DNA from: Kappaphycus alvarezii
Taxonomy: Eukaryota; Rhodophyta; Florideophyceae; Gigartinales; Solieriaceae
Length of the DNA: 64,000 nucleotides
Assembly (NCBI GenBank): GCA_002205965.3
Contig: NADL03000659.1
Span: forward strand, 864,049 to 928,048
Direction of reading: 5' to 3'
Position numbers and translations under genes: made by a program. Below are positions 11,985-23,273 of the stretch, piece after piece; positions within the stretch are counted from its first letter, which is position 1; each line of letters opens with the position of its first letter. The notes below the pieces were generated by a model that was not told the DNA's origin, searched no databases, and worked only from the letters and a program-made list of their open reading frames with translations.

Positions 11985-12261
11985 CAGAACTGACTATACG
12001 GCTAAGAACTAACCGGATGTTACACGTCAGGCACGTGCTGTGGGGCTCGCGATAGAATCGCCATTGCAGCAGAAGACCACACTGTGCAGCTAATGCCCTT
12101 ATAAATACGTCCACAGATCTTTGCTGTGGTTGTGTTGAACTTCTCTGCGATGCGCGTGATGAATTCTTAGGGGTTTTATCCCCTAATTGGACTTCAGGCG
12201 GACTTAACAGATATTTAACTGCATTCTCCGTCTCGGTGCCCGTCAAGTAAAAGGCAGCCAC
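11985..12261 (-). mobile_element. 3' tip of non-LTR retrotransposon, copy C
   Basis: Minus-strand residues EFITRIAEKFNTTTAKICGR and IYKGISCTVWSSAAMAILSR, ending HVPDV and stop, align with the last codons of copy B (ELVPRIASKCHSTVGVVRRR). The terminal CGGTTAGTTCTTAGCCGTATAGT is shared with copies A and B. Only the extreme 3' end is present, as expected for 5'-truncated target-primed insertion. Confidence 0.65.
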
Positions 12262-12613
12262 CCTTTACCTCTCGAATTACCCTTCAACTTTTACTACTAA
12301 CCTTTCCCCTTCACTGTTTACTCCGTACGGTTTATCCCTTTTGGCCTCTATCGAGCCATCGTCGACACCGCGTATCTCCCTTGACTACGGCCCTGCAAGC
12401 TCGTCCCTAGAGTGAGGCAAACTCTTCCTTCTGTTTCCCTTATTCGTCCGTTCGGTAGTCCCTGGCAGGTAGAAGATATCTACCTACAACGCTCCACCGA
12501 GCTATTGAGATCCTCGTGTCACCGACAGGAGACGTCTGGAAAGAAAAAGAAGTGAACCCTTACGGTTTTACACCTCAAATATTAAAAAATCTCCTGTTAC
12601 GTAGGATACGTCT
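12262..12613. other. No gene recognised
   Basis: CT-rich sequence between the non-LTR tip and the RT connection of gypsy 2. It may be eroded RT of gypsy 2, but no motif is readable. Confidence 0.3.
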
Positions 12614-13073
12614 GAGTTGCGCAAATTTCTTGGCCTTGCCGGTTCTTACCGCCGTTTTATTGGGTCGTTAGCCGAGATTGACACCATGTTATATGCCTCT
12701 AGGTCTAGCAATAATGATTTCAACCGGAAAAAGAAATGATGGAGGCATTCGAGACTTTGAAAGAGAAGCTCAACACTCCACCGGTTCTAGCATTCCCAGA
12801 CTTCGACTCCCCACTTATAGTAGAAACCAACTCTTCAAGCGTCGCAGTAGGGGCAGTCCTCGCCCAGAAAAAGGAAGAAGGGAAGAATATTCCCGTGCAG
12901 TAAGCTAGCCGCACATTGACTTCGGCTGAGAAGAACTATTTCGCATGTGAAAGGGAAGCTCTAGCGGTAATTTTCGCAATCCGGAAGTTTCGGGTATACT
13001 TGTTGTCGACAAAACCATTCAGGTTGGTCACCGACCATCATGCACTTCGCTACGCCTTCACTACGGGTAAGTA
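12614..13073 (+). pseudogene. Gypsy 2: RT connection and first half of RNase H
   Basis: ELRKFLGLAGSYRRFIGSLA is the hallmark end of a gypsy RT. After a frameshift at about 12735 come EAFETLKEKLNTPPVLAFPD, VETNSSSVAVGAVLAQKKEE (first RNase H acid reads Glu), [20 protein letters not shown] and [17 protein letters not shown]. One internal stop (TAA at 12901) lies just before ASRTLT. The reading breaks off at 13073, right after TTGK, exactly where a gypsy RNase H should continue. The rest of the domain reappears at about 19,580. Confidence 0.8.
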
Positions 13074-13969
13074 AATCAAGAAATAATTATGTAGCATGGC
13101 TTTTAAAAGGTCTACATGTATAACTTGCAAAGCCATGATGGCATAAACCTAAGAAGTTAAAAACTTTTCATTATTAAAATTAATCACTATACTTTTGGCA
13201 TGCCATGCAAGTCCATTGTAAAAATTAAAATTTGTATTTTTTTGAAATTGTCCATGATAGCTTTAGTAATCATGACTCAAAACTTTCTGTATCCATGCGA
13301 CATAAATATCACAGTGACAAATTAAAACCTCCTTCCATTATGCAAATAACTATCAGAATGATGGTTCTGACTTTCTGTCATCAAACTTTTTAACTATTGA
13401 AGTAATCGATGAGACATATTGAAACTTCAAACACCCAACTCAAGGAGTTATGCAGTCGAAATGTTGAACCTATCATTAGATGAATTTGAAAGTGCAGTCT
13501 TTCTACTTCACGAAATCAGACTTTAGAAATCCTATACCACGCACTACAACTTCTTGTAGTTCTGCATTATAGTTTTGATAGTTGAGATGTCCAACTTTCG
13601 AAGCTATACTACAGAACTTCCCTAGGTATAAAAAAATAACTATCAACATGAAAGAAACACAAGATGTTCCGATAGTAGTGCTCTACAGATAGTTATATAT
13701 AATCGTAATGGTAGTATGATGCGTTGGGGGATGGTGATATACTAGTCATAACAATATCAGCAACGTTCATTGACGTCACTGGAACATGGTTGCTTACTTT
13801 ATCAATACACGAAGGTGCGCATTGACCGGCCCACCCAAATCAAGACTAATAAGACAAACTAACTTCTATGCATATCACCATTAAAAAAGTCGAACGAATC
13901 ACATATTATTACCAAAAGTAGAACAAAAAATGAAGGGAATATAACTTTTTCCTTCACCAATCATAATGC

Positions 13970-14510
13970 ACCTAATCAGCAACATAAGGACTACATCACC
14001 AGGATCAGTATTGGAACAAAGAGAACTTCAGTAAGATAGGACCATCAACACACAACAAAATTGAACACTATCACAATGAATATAAAGCACCACAAGAAGC
14101 TCGATGAAAGCAAAGCCAGGAGTGGTAAGTTTCAGAAGCAATACTCAAAACGGAATCAACGGCGGTAGAATACACTTTAAATGCCAGCAGCAGGAACAAT
14201 TCGGTTAGTACATTGAAGCGTAATCAATTAAACGCAACATTATCAGCATTATACGAACAAAAAACAACACCAGGGTCATTATTCACAACGAAAACTTCAT
14301 CAAGATACCACACCATTAACAGACAATAAAATTGAACCCCATCACCATGATGATAAAGCAAAAAAGAAAGATCGTTGACGCAAAGCCAGAGGTGCGATGT
14401 CTCAGAAACAGTACACCAAACGGCCGTTGATGACGGCATCCGCGGCAGTAGAACACCACTCAAATACCAGCAGCGGGAACAAAAAGGTTACTATATTGAA
14501 GCATAGTATG
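13970..14510. repeat. Two diverged direct repeats, unit about 271 bp
   Basis: The block beginning ACCATCAACACACAACAAAA at 14,041 matches ACCATTAACAGACAATAAAA at 14,312. The match continues through AGCAAAGCCAG, the AAACGG...GCGG region, GCCAGCAGCAGGAACAA and ATTGAAGC. Offset is about 271 bp with small indels. The two copies are clearly diverged, so the duplication is old. Confidence 0.65.
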
Positions 14511-15469
14511 GCGGTAGATAGAATAAGAAAGAAAGTATAAGTTGTTCTTACTGCAATACGACGAGACGAGAAGGAAGAGCCCGCCGACAACTTGATGGCT
14601 CTGCAATGGGACAACTGCTCCAGTAATCGATTGAATCAGAAGAACATGGGAGGGTAGGGAAGTTACTGACTAGTGCTCGTTGGGGATTTGCAGAGGGACC
14701 GGATGTAGTCCAGGGAGTATTGGAGACTTTACACAACCGCACAAAGAGCATCAACCGAAGAGGGTTGTTCCAAAAAAAATGACACTGTGAGGGCAGGCAT
14801 TCATCTTGGTGCTTTTAAAATTAGAAATCCAGTCGGGGTGTGCCATGATACCGCCGAAATTACCCATGTCACCATGCACCCAATGGTTCTGTATCAAACT
14901 ATGACGAGAGCAAAACCTGCACATAACAGGGCAATCTGTCCATCATGAGCTCTCAAACAGCCTGTCGATTACGGTAATCATTACAGTGATCTTAAGAATC
15001 ATTTCAAGTATGCCATAAGAAAAAGCAATGATGTATAGCTGCAGTTCATTGCTGTTTCTTATGTAACACTGGTGTTACAAATCAACTTAAGTACTAAAAA
15101 TCAAGGGGACAACTTTCTACATGACTATGATGACTCTCAAGTATTAATAATAAAATTAACACATAATATTTCATCGTGAATAGTAGTAATTTTATATGAA
15201 CACATATCAAATGATGTTAATACTGATATCAGTCTAACATGGACCCCAAGCCCGTTTCATTCTCCATCTGAACGGATTGAATTGACACTCTTCTAGCTGT
15301 TGCTTCATTTAATCAGAACTCCGGGTTTTTCATTACGGGTTTAAAGTACAAACAATGGAACATGGTTCATGTCATAGATTAGTGCACTATCAAATGAAAA
15401 ACATTACCACCGTGGCCGCACCGAGTCGGAAACAAGCACTTACTCATTCTGAGTTGGGATTGATTTTCT

Positions 15470-16147
15470 TTGATGACATTCAATTCGAGAGAAATTGATT
15501 CAGGCAGATATTTGGGGCAGAAAGAACCCGTTAAACAGGATGAAGTTCCATTGCCCGATATATTAGATGCAATTCAAATGATGGAGCAATTCACCGTCCA
15601 GAAGGATGCCATCATCAACGCGTTGACGATACGCATAGACGAAGTCAAGGAAGAGCTTTGCCGAACCATCAGAAGTACTGCGAAGGACGCCGTATCAGAA
15701 GCCCTATCCGTAGTCGGACCACTTCCATCTACTGAAAGGTATACATCAAACGTGGAGGGTTTGCAGAGATTGATGTGCGGAAGAAAGAGGAATTCAGAGG
15801 TTGAAGATTTTATCATAGAAGGATTGGAAGATTTAGTCATTGGAGATCGCCTCGAACAGTGCCTCATGGTACAACTGACAGGGAGGATGGAATATGACAT
15901 GTCCAACCTCATCAGAGTGGGACTTGATACCCCTTTCACACTCTCCACATCCCTATTTGCATTTCAAAGACACCATGGCAACGTAGCACACCAAATTGTG
16001 GGTTTTAGAGCATCCAAAAAGATTATCAAGGACACCGTGACCCAGATCCTGTGGACTGCAAGAAAAGGGAGAATAATTCGTGTTCCGGAACATGACAGTG
16101 ACTATTATGTTCGAGGAAAGCCTTATGACCCAATTTGGCTCCTTTAA
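15470..16147 (+). CDS. Unknown 225-residue protein inside the insertion
   Basis: Longest uninterrupted frame of the insertion. It starts MMTFNSREIDSG, has an amphipathic coiled-coil-like stretch (residues 30-75: LPDILDAIQMMEQF, KDAIINALTIRIDEVKEEL), a basic GRKRNSEVEDFI segment and a hydrophobic C-terminal part ending DPIWLL. No signal peptide or membrane segment. A related Cys-containing frame follows after a shift (about 16,222-16,420: CYTCLDECIKM, then EADKDKYNLIEKKWFSNAV), so the gene may once have been longer. No family recognised. It could be the transposition protein of the insertion, which is untested. Confidence 0.45.
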   Translation: MMTFNSREIDSGRYLGQKEPVKQDEVPLPDILDAIQMMEQFTVQKDAIINALTIRIDEVKEELCRTIRSTAKDAVSEALSVVGPLPSTERYTSNVEGLQRLMCGRKRNSEVEDFIIEGLEDLVIGDRLEQCLMVQLTGRMEYDMSNLIRVGLDTPFTLSTSLFAFQRHHGNVAHQIVGFRASKKIIKDTVTQILWTARKGRIIRVPEHDSDYYVRGKPYDPIWLL

Positions 16148-16344
16148 AGCTCCAACTCGCCGTCAATAAACTGAGAATTTCACAAAACACCAGACCAGAA
16201 CAATCATCCAGCAGTACTGGGAAAAAGATGCTACACATGTCTGGATGAATGCATCAAGATGGTCGAGCAGAATGGCATGTCCGAAGCAGACAAGGACAAA
16301 TACAATTTAATTGAGAAGAAGTGGTTTTCCAATGCCGTTAAACA

Positions 16345-16432
16345 TGACTTTGCGCTTAGAGAAGACGCAAAGACGACTTTGCGCTTAGAGAAGACGCAAA
16401 GACGACTTTGCGCTTAGAGAAGACGCAAAGTC
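16345..16432. repeat. Three tandem copies of a 30-bp unit
   Basis: GACTTTGCGCTTAGAGAAGA followed by CGCAAAGAC is repeated three times with almost no divergence. Each unit contains an inverted pair (CTTTGCG / CGCAAAG). A 30-bp unit keeps frame, so it adds repeats to the reading frame ending near 16,420 until a stop in the third copy's frame. Confidence 0.85.
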
Positions 16433-16922
16433 TAAGTTTGATGCCCAGAAGAAAGGAAAACTCGTAGTGATAGCCATCACTCTGATACACGTTTCAGAGA
16501 TGTTCATCAAATTGGCGGCAGCCAGTCTGATATACTGGGGAACTTGACATGTTCTAATTTGCAGTTCAGACAATATATTCCGCAGTCATGAACTTCATTA
16601 CAGAAGGGATGATGAAAGAGAAGGAGGTATTTCTCAATGCAATAGGCTGAATTATGCATGCGAAAAAATAACGAGAATATCAGGTGGAGATCATTCAGCT
16701 TGCAGATCACCCCTTGCAGATGTGCTTACTGGAAAAACGTTTTCAATCGCTCTATCTATTGTGCGGGAGGGAGAATATTGAATATAAGATTCTGTGGAGT
16801 CATTGAGCGATGTGATAGAAGAAACAATAATGTATTTTCCGAAAGAATCGATAGAGGTAGTGCAGCAGTCCAGAGAATTGAACGAAGCGAAATACACCTC
16901 TCTAATGTGAACATTACAGAGC

Positions 16923-17258
16923 TTGAAAGTCACTGTTAAGTTTAAATTTATTGTTGAAGATGACGCTGGAAGTAGGATTGGAGAGATCTCCAACAACAGA
17001 AATACTGGCAGTCAATCTCCAATGACATATTCGGAAAAGCAGGAGATTCACCTTCAAAAGGTTGCCCTGTTATTTCTCTCAGAAGCATCTCTTGCTAGAA
17101 GTTCAGACATGTTCCTTGCAACATCGAAGAAGTCTTTATTAGCTGTGCATACCACTGCTCTGGATTTTCGTGCCCTCATTCTGAAATGGAGAAATGAGAG
17201 GTGCGAGTCGTTCGAGGATGCAGCTCTGAGTGCTACTGAGTTATTACGTCCTACTTAG
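16923..17258 (+). CDS. Unknown 111-residue reading frame
   Basis: MKVTVKFKFIVEDDAGSRIG followed by a helix-rich segment (EKQEIHLQKVALLFLSEASL, LDFRALILKWRNERCESFED). It may be the 3' exon or shifted continuation of the gene at 15.47 kb, since 16,658-16,939 is also open in another frame. No family recognised. Confidence 0.3.
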   Translation: MKVTVKFKFIVEDDAGSRIGEISNNRNTGSQSPMTYSEKQEIHLQKVALLFLSEASLARSSDMFLATSKKSLLAVHTTALDFRALILKWRNERCESFEDAALSATELLRPT

Positions 17259-19540
17259 TCTTCCACAACGGGAATAAATCCAGAAAGGACTCACAACACT
17301 TCTGTTTCATACCTTTGCATGATAGATAGAATTGCCATTCGCCAACTACGCTTTGGGGATGTCACAATAGTGTTTTCAATGCCTTCTGAGCCATGATGCA
17401 CTCCAACGACCAAACGTTGTTCATTGATTCGGTTTTTCATTAATTTTTTTTCATTCACTTCCTACTGGGCTGGTACGTATGAAACTTACATAAAAACGGG
17501 ATATTAAATAAATCGTATAGTGCTTTGGCCTGCCTTTTTTTTCTAGTAAACCCACAGATACAATTGTGCCAAAACAGGGCATATATCGGGCCAAATCACA
17601 TGTTAATGATATTAATTATATCGCTGTACTATATTGGTCAAGGAGTCTGGGTATAGTGTCATATGAAGCCCAACTCCCTTGGGACAAGTGTGATTCAACG
17701 CAAGCGTTGTATCACGCAAGCGTTGTATCACATTACTATCTATGCAAACTCCAGGATACAAATTAAGCCAATGAAAAGTTGCCATCTCAGATTTCTCGTA
17801 TGAAGCATATATGATTTATATGAAGATTTTAGTTCAGCGACGACAATCCCTTTTTTAAAGCAAGTGCCCTTCCTGCACACCGTGTGGTACTGCAGTACAT
17901 GTACCATCATACATGTGGTCGGGTAGGAACATACCTGTCGTTGGGTAAAGCACACTGGTATGCTTCCGAAACTTCATAAGTTGGGGGGTTTGCACCACCC
18001 AGGCGCTTTTAAAGCGGTCAAATGCCCTTATCTTCTTAGTCATTTCCCAAAACAAAGCCTAAATCATCTCAAGAATTCCCTTCCCCTCACCTTCCTATCT
18101 TCTGTGGTACATCAAACAAACCATCAAAACCTTACCCTCGCATCTTTGCATCCGCCCGTACCTTCCCATCTTGCCCTCCCCTCACTGCCCCAACCAGTTT
18201 AACCCTACTATCTCTTGCATAACCTCTATACACTCCCAACACCTCTCGATCCTTATTGTCTCTTGTAATGTAATCTTCATGACTTCCAACAACAAAGAAA
18301 ATACAGGAAAAACCCCTACCTTGTAAGGTGCCGGGATGCAGCAACGGCAAAACCCAAGTTCTCGTACCGCAACACCAACCAGAGTGCGCACTACGCATGG
18401 AGCCCAACGCAGTTAGTCTTGCCCCTATTTTTCACCAGCAGGACAAGTTCGAAAAGCTGCTATTCGCGAAGCTGCTGATCCTGAAGCACGACGTGATGTA
18501 AGAAATCATCGTAACTCGGACCTCTCCGGTACTGACACTTTTATTGGTGGTTCGGGTTCAGGTGATGGTGGGGCAACGCAGAGTGGTTTCGGCCTCGGTG
18601 TTGCACGATGAACTTGGCGTACTGGTAACCTCAGCAGCCCACTACATGCAGTTCGACGCGCTATACAGATGCCTCAAACCGTCGACAGAAATTCCCGCAT
18701 CTTCGTATCCGGAGTTCCCCTCCCCGAGATGTTGCTAGTGGAGCTCAATCCACGTGCTTTACTCAAGTAAAACACCCAATCAAACTTTCTCCTCAATGCT
18801 TAGAGAGATATGAACCCTTTATTTTGTGATTGTTGAGACGAGCCGAGCCACTCAAGCGTCAGATGATGAGCGGGACAGGGCATGGCGAGAAACGGCGTCG
18901 GCCGTGAGCTGGAGAACAGGGGAATTGAGGGTGGTAACTGGCGGTGGTGTTGATCACAGGGAGCGGTGCCGTGGTGTATTGAGAAGAAGGATACAAATTT
19001 GGCAATGGCATCGAGCGGGTGTACCGATTGCACCATGCTTCTCGAAGCCAATTGGGAAGAAAAGTGCTCGTAACGTAGTGCATAGTTCACTGTAGTGTCT
19101 TGATTTTTGAGTTTCGATATGAACTATCGTTCCGCCTGGTGTCTTTCGGGAATTAGTTATGGCTCAGACAGTATACTTGCGGGAGTGGGCTATGGCTCAA
19201 TGGTTAAGTAAGTTATGTGCAATAGTTCTACTATTTAGTTCTCTGGAGCTATGCTGTATAGTTTTCCATTGTAACTTTGGTACATGATGAGTTAGACTAA
19301 GATCATAGCTTTGAAAGGTACAAATATTTACCTTCCTGCAGCCGTAAAGTATAGCTTTTTGTGATGATTATCAATAATCGCCCAAAAGGCTGGCATTTTT
19401 CTCATCAAGTTCTAAAACATAGCTTGGAAAAGTTTAAAATCATAATTTTGGAAATTATATTTTATAACTTTTGGCCAGAAGTTATACAAACATAACTTTA
19501 GAGGTTATAGTTTTATAATTATGGCTGAGTTTTTTCCGTG
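17259..19540. other. Right part of the insertion; no gene recognised
   Basis: A pyrimidine-rich promoter-like tract (about 18,040-18,200) precedes short frames at 18,420-18,740 that show no family. The last 400 bases are AT-rich and contain several related TATAACTTT/AAAGTTAT words. A perfect 13-bp duplication (ACGCAAGCGTTGT) is present at 17,700-17,726. Confidence 0.35.
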
Positions 19541-20867
19541 TTGTTTAAAAAGAACTACATACATGGAAAAAAAGCGCTGTGTATGGTCTTTACTGCTGAG
19601 TACGAGTTCGAAGTCGTGTATAGGACCAGTGCAACTAATGGCACCGTGGACTAACTGTCGCAAGCCTTCCATACTTGCTCCTCACCATCCACACGTGTCG
19701 ACGAAGGAAAATTGGTTGCAACAGTTGGTTCAGTTGCTGTCGTGGGGGTCCGTTCATTGGAATCCCATATTATTGCAGTCTTTCGCCATCTGCAGAAGTT
19801 TAAGGTCGAAGAAGAAGACTAAAAAAGAGGCATACAACCAAGAAGGCGAAGCGCTTCATGGTTTCGGAAGGAAAACTACTACGACGCACAAAAATGGGAC
19901 TCAAGACTGTCCGCTTCTTTGAAGATTGAACGTCGATAATACACAGTTTCCACGGCGAAATTGGAATCTAGGACACTGAAACCATGAAGAAGTTCGTCTC
20001 TGACCGCTATTTATGGCTGTACATGCAAATCGACATCTAAAATTATGTGAAAAGTTGTAAGGAACGTCAAAAGGCAAATATGATTCCACTATAATTGAAA
20101 AAGCCTGAAAATCCTGCTGTGAAACATATTCAAGACTTATTCGATCGATTTTCCGTGTTGCTTCAGAAGTAGAAGGGCTGGAATAAGTTTTTGCTCATTA
20201 CAGTGAAGAATTTAGCCGGTTTTCCAATCGCCTTGACCAAACAGGATTCGTCGGCCAGGACGGTTGCTCTGTTTATACAGAAGGAAATTTCGTCCCATTT
20301 TGGTCCCCGGAAGACCATTGTCTCCGACAACGCGGGGTTCTTCACCGCTGCTCCTCTCATCTCCTTTGTTGGGAAACAAGGAATCGCTCGGAGCACTGTT
20401 TTCTCCTACGCCCTCATGTAGAATGTTAAGGCCAAAGGGAAGGTATTTACCATCAAGAATGTCTCCAAGAAAATGGTTCTAGACCAGGGAATGGATTGGG
20501 AGGAGAGTCTACCGAACGTTTTGTATCGATACCGCATTGTAGTCTCGCACCGGAATATCCCCGCTCGAGTTTATGTGCGGAATTGTGCTACGCATGAAAT
20601 CATCAGATACCCTAGCTGTCATTTCCAACGCCTCAGGGAAGCATCGCAGATTGGATTTGTTAGCAAAAGTGGCACTCCGGGCACGAAGAAAGAATAAAAA
20701 AGAGCGTGTATTAAGAAATAAGGCATTCGCAGAACCGTTTGGGTTCAACGTCGGCGACTGGGGCCTTGTAGCACAATGGGCGGCCTTTTTGACAACAGTT
20801 AAATGGCCAGCTTTCAAATCCAGATACGTCGGGCCGTGCCAGATATGGAAGGAAGATAACTAAAGGT
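19541..20867 (+). pseudogene. Gypsy 2: RNase H end and integrase
   Basis: The left edge reads TAEYEFEVVYRTSATNGTVD, stop, LSQA, which is the end of a gypsy RNase H (…EYxFEVVYRPGxxNxVADALSR in the family). The integrase zinc module is eroded: one His pair is incomplete and YVKSCKERQKANM has Arg for the second Cys. In the core, LLITVKNLAGFPIALTK and TIVSDNAGFFTAAPL show the second catalytic Asp. The GPY/F module is clear at the end (FNVGDWGLVAQW, then FKSRYVGPCQIWKED). Stops at about 20,091, 20,173 and 20,421 and several shifts make it non-functional. Confidence 0.75.
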
Positions 20868-21457
20868 ATTGGCTGAACTCGTATTGTGGACGCTACCCTG
20901 ACGTTCTATCCACGCGAGGCGTTTGATTACCTTTTTTGGTTCGCCCCACAAACCTGCAAAATTATTGCACTCCATCCTCGCTGATTTATTGCACTCCATC
21001 CTTGCTGATCATAGCGGTCTTAGAGTTACCCATTAGCAGAAGTTGTATCCTGTTTGTTTAAATAAAATTTTTTGTTCTGTTTTTTTACATTGCTTGGGAT
21101 AGTATATATATGTTTTGTTGGTTTCATACGGATTCTACAAGATTTTAAAAAAATCCTAAAAAAACCCTGTTTTCCCATCGTTCTTCTTAAATCTATTGAC
21201 GGCGGCGGCTGTAGCGACTTCAGGGTCGGAACAGCTGACCGTAAGATTAATAAGGAGGTCCTCACGGCGTTGTACCTCTTGAATGAGTACAGACCATACG
21301 GCGTAGTTCTTGCTTGTTAAAGGAGGGGTATTAAATTTTTGTGACATTGTCTGATGGGTCTGACATAAGTTGAGGATGAAACGAAGATGGCACTGGATGG
21401 TATAGCTTTGTACTTCCCGGGTTTTTTCGGTCTTATAGAGATGCTGTGTTGAAACGA
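20868..21457. other. No gene recognised; flank of chromovirus
   Basis: Includes a short tandem duplication of TTATTGCACTCCATCCTNGC at about 20,963-21,006. The last bases before 21,463 (ATTGT, 21,458-21,462) form one half of the chromovirus target-site duplication. Confidence 0.5.
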
Positions 21458-21462
21458 ATTGT

Positions 21463-21929
21463 TGTGGGGGTTTGGGCGCACAAGAGGTAATCGATGGTTG
21501 AACTGATGGTTGATGATTCCGGTAAACAGGCTGGAGCTTCAGGTAAATTGTAGGCAGACGATGCTAAATTCAAAGTTGTTCTAGAGGAACGGCCCTAAAG
21601 GTACGAAACTTAAAGGTTTTGAAGATTCATGGAGAAACTATCGGGGAGGTTGACAGTAGTAAACATCATGGAAAAGTTCCATTCGTACAACTGGCAAGAA
21701 GACATAAAGTAATTGCTGATTGGTGAGATTGGAGAAGTTTTGAGAACCACGCGAGATCGCCACAATAGAGTCATGTGATTGGCTCGGCACGGGGTGGTAT
21801 GGGTCTTGTGTTTTACACCGGTGTCTGGGTACAGTGCACTGATGTCTTGGTACAGTGTAAATCTTGGTAACGGTTACTGGCGGGATACTGTCAGTGTACT
21901 TTAGGGGATTTTGGGGCACCATCGTTACA
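21463..21929 (-). repeat. 3' LTR of the chromovirus (467 bp)
   Basis: On the minus strand it begins TGTAACGATGGTGCCCC and ends CGCCCAAACCCCCACA, the canonical TG...CA. It lacks the TATA segment present in the 5' LTR: a deletion of about 39 bp joins CTTCAG to GTAAATTGTA near 21,541. Confidence 0.9.
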
Positions 21930-21945
21930 TCACTCCCCCCTGCGA
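21930..21945 (-). other. Polypurine tract
   Basis: Minus-strand TCGCAGGGGGGAGTGA lies directly against the start of the 3' LTR. This is the position and composition expected for the plus-strand DNA primer of an LTR retrotransposon. Confidence 0.85.
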
Positions 21946-21950
21946 AGAAG

Positions 21951-23267
21951 AATCGCCCCGATTCTTGTATCTGTATAGCAGATCTTCACATTGTTTCAGA
22001 CCTTTTTTCTGATAGCCATGAGTTCTCTTAGTCTGCATATCCTTTCCATTTAATGAGATATTTGGGTTTTCCGTGTTGTTTCTTGTGACTGAGAATGGCT
22101 TCGACCTCGTATTCGTCTTGTCCATCTTGAACCTGTATAGGTGGTGGCGGCGGAGTTTCTCGATCAAACGTATCTTCAAAGTACGGCTTGAGGAGACTAG
22201 CATGGAAAGCATTGTGAATTCCTCTATCGATCGTTGGTTGGGAAAGGATTAAACGGTACGTAACTCCGTTTATATCCTCAGATATTTCGAATGGCCCACA
22301 ATACTTCGGGTTCAGTTTTCGAGATCCTGTACCATCTTCAAGAGCTAGTTTTTTTGTGGACAACCAGACTTTTTCACTAACTTTATGAGAAGAAGGTCTT
22401 CTACTTCTGTTAATATACGATGCCGTTGATTCATATGATTTCTTGATTTGTTCTTGGGCTTTTTGGAGTGATTCTTGCATATTCTTGAGGAACTGTGTTG
22501 CAGCAGGGTTTTCTGCTGAGAGTACGTCCAAAGGGACATTTTTGGGGTGAATTCCATAATTGAGGTAAAAGGGAGAGAATGCTGTGGTTGCATTAACAGA
22601 TGAATTGTAAGCAACTTCGAAGTCTACCAAATATTTGTCCCAATCTGACTTGTCGAAGCTAACAAAAGATCGAATCATTTCTTCGATCTTTCTGTTCACT
22701 ATGTCGGATTGGCCATCCGTCTGTGGGTGATACGCTGAAGAAAGGGATATTTTGGTACCTAAAAGATTGAACAGACTATTCAAAACTTGCTCATAAAAAT
22801 AGAATCCCTATCACAAATGATTTTCGTCGGAATTCCGTGATTTCTGTAGATGTGATCCTTGAACAGCATGGTAGTTGAAGGTGTACCTAATTTTGGCTTG
22901 GTGGGGATAACACGAAGCATCTTTGACAGCCTGTCAACGACAGTTAAGATGCCACTGTTTCCTTTTTTTGACTTTGGAAGTGGTGTAATGAAGTACATCG
23001 TTATGTGCGTCCATTTGGTTTTCGGTGGGTCAAGAGTTTGTAGAAGACCTGCAGGTTTCTGATTAGATGGTTTGTTACTTTGGCAGTGACAAGAATGAAC
23101 GAACCGAAGGAAATCAGCACGTAGGTTTTCCAGTACAACTTCGGTGATATTCTATTGATTGTTTTGGATATTCCTAAGTGTCCAGTATTTGGAGTCGAAT
23201 GGTAGTCATGCAACAACTTGACTTTAAACGCTCCTTCTGGTATGCAAATTTTTCCTTGTCTTAACAA
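21951..23267 (-). pseudogene. Chromovirus integrase with C-terminal chromodomain
   Basis: Zinc module: LLHDYHSTPNTGHLGISK, then in a shifted frame VHSCHCQSNKPSNQKPAGLL. Core: GNSGILTVVDRLSKM (first Asp), TKIICDRDSIFMSKF (second Asp), and AYHPQTDGQSDIVNRKIEEM, where the usual catalytic Glu is Asp. The GPY/F-like part reads LNPKYCGPFEIS and ends FHASLLKPYFED. A chromodomain follows (EYEVEAILSHKKQHG, PKYLIKWKGYAD), interrupted by TAA and continuing ENSWLSEK. Chromodomains steer such integrases to methylated-histone heterochromatin. A frameshift near 22,783 separates zinc/core halves. Confidence 0.85.
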
Positions 23268-23273
23268 AAGCGA

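Larger units (their letters stand above)
13074..19540. mobile_element. 6.4-kb unclassified insertion inside gypsy 2
   Basis: The RNase H domain of gypsy 2 stops at 13073 and resumes at about 19,580 in the same orientation, so the sequence between was inserted or is a large intron-like block. It is AT-rich compared with its flanks, carries reading frames with no recognised family at 15.47-17.26 kb, two tandem-repeat arrays, and AT-rich ends with similar words (left end about 13,085-13,210: ATAACTT, CTTTTGGC; right end about 19,400-19,520: the same in inverted sense). That hints at a DNA transposon with loose inverted ends, but no clean terminal repeat or target duplication could be established. 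Confidence 0.5.

Noticed and set aside
13074-19540. A spliceosomal intron, because GGTAAGTAAAT follows the RNase H codons at 13,067
   Set aside because: 6.4 kb is far too long for this kind of genome and the block carries its own reading frames and repeats; not excluded for the short leader intron.
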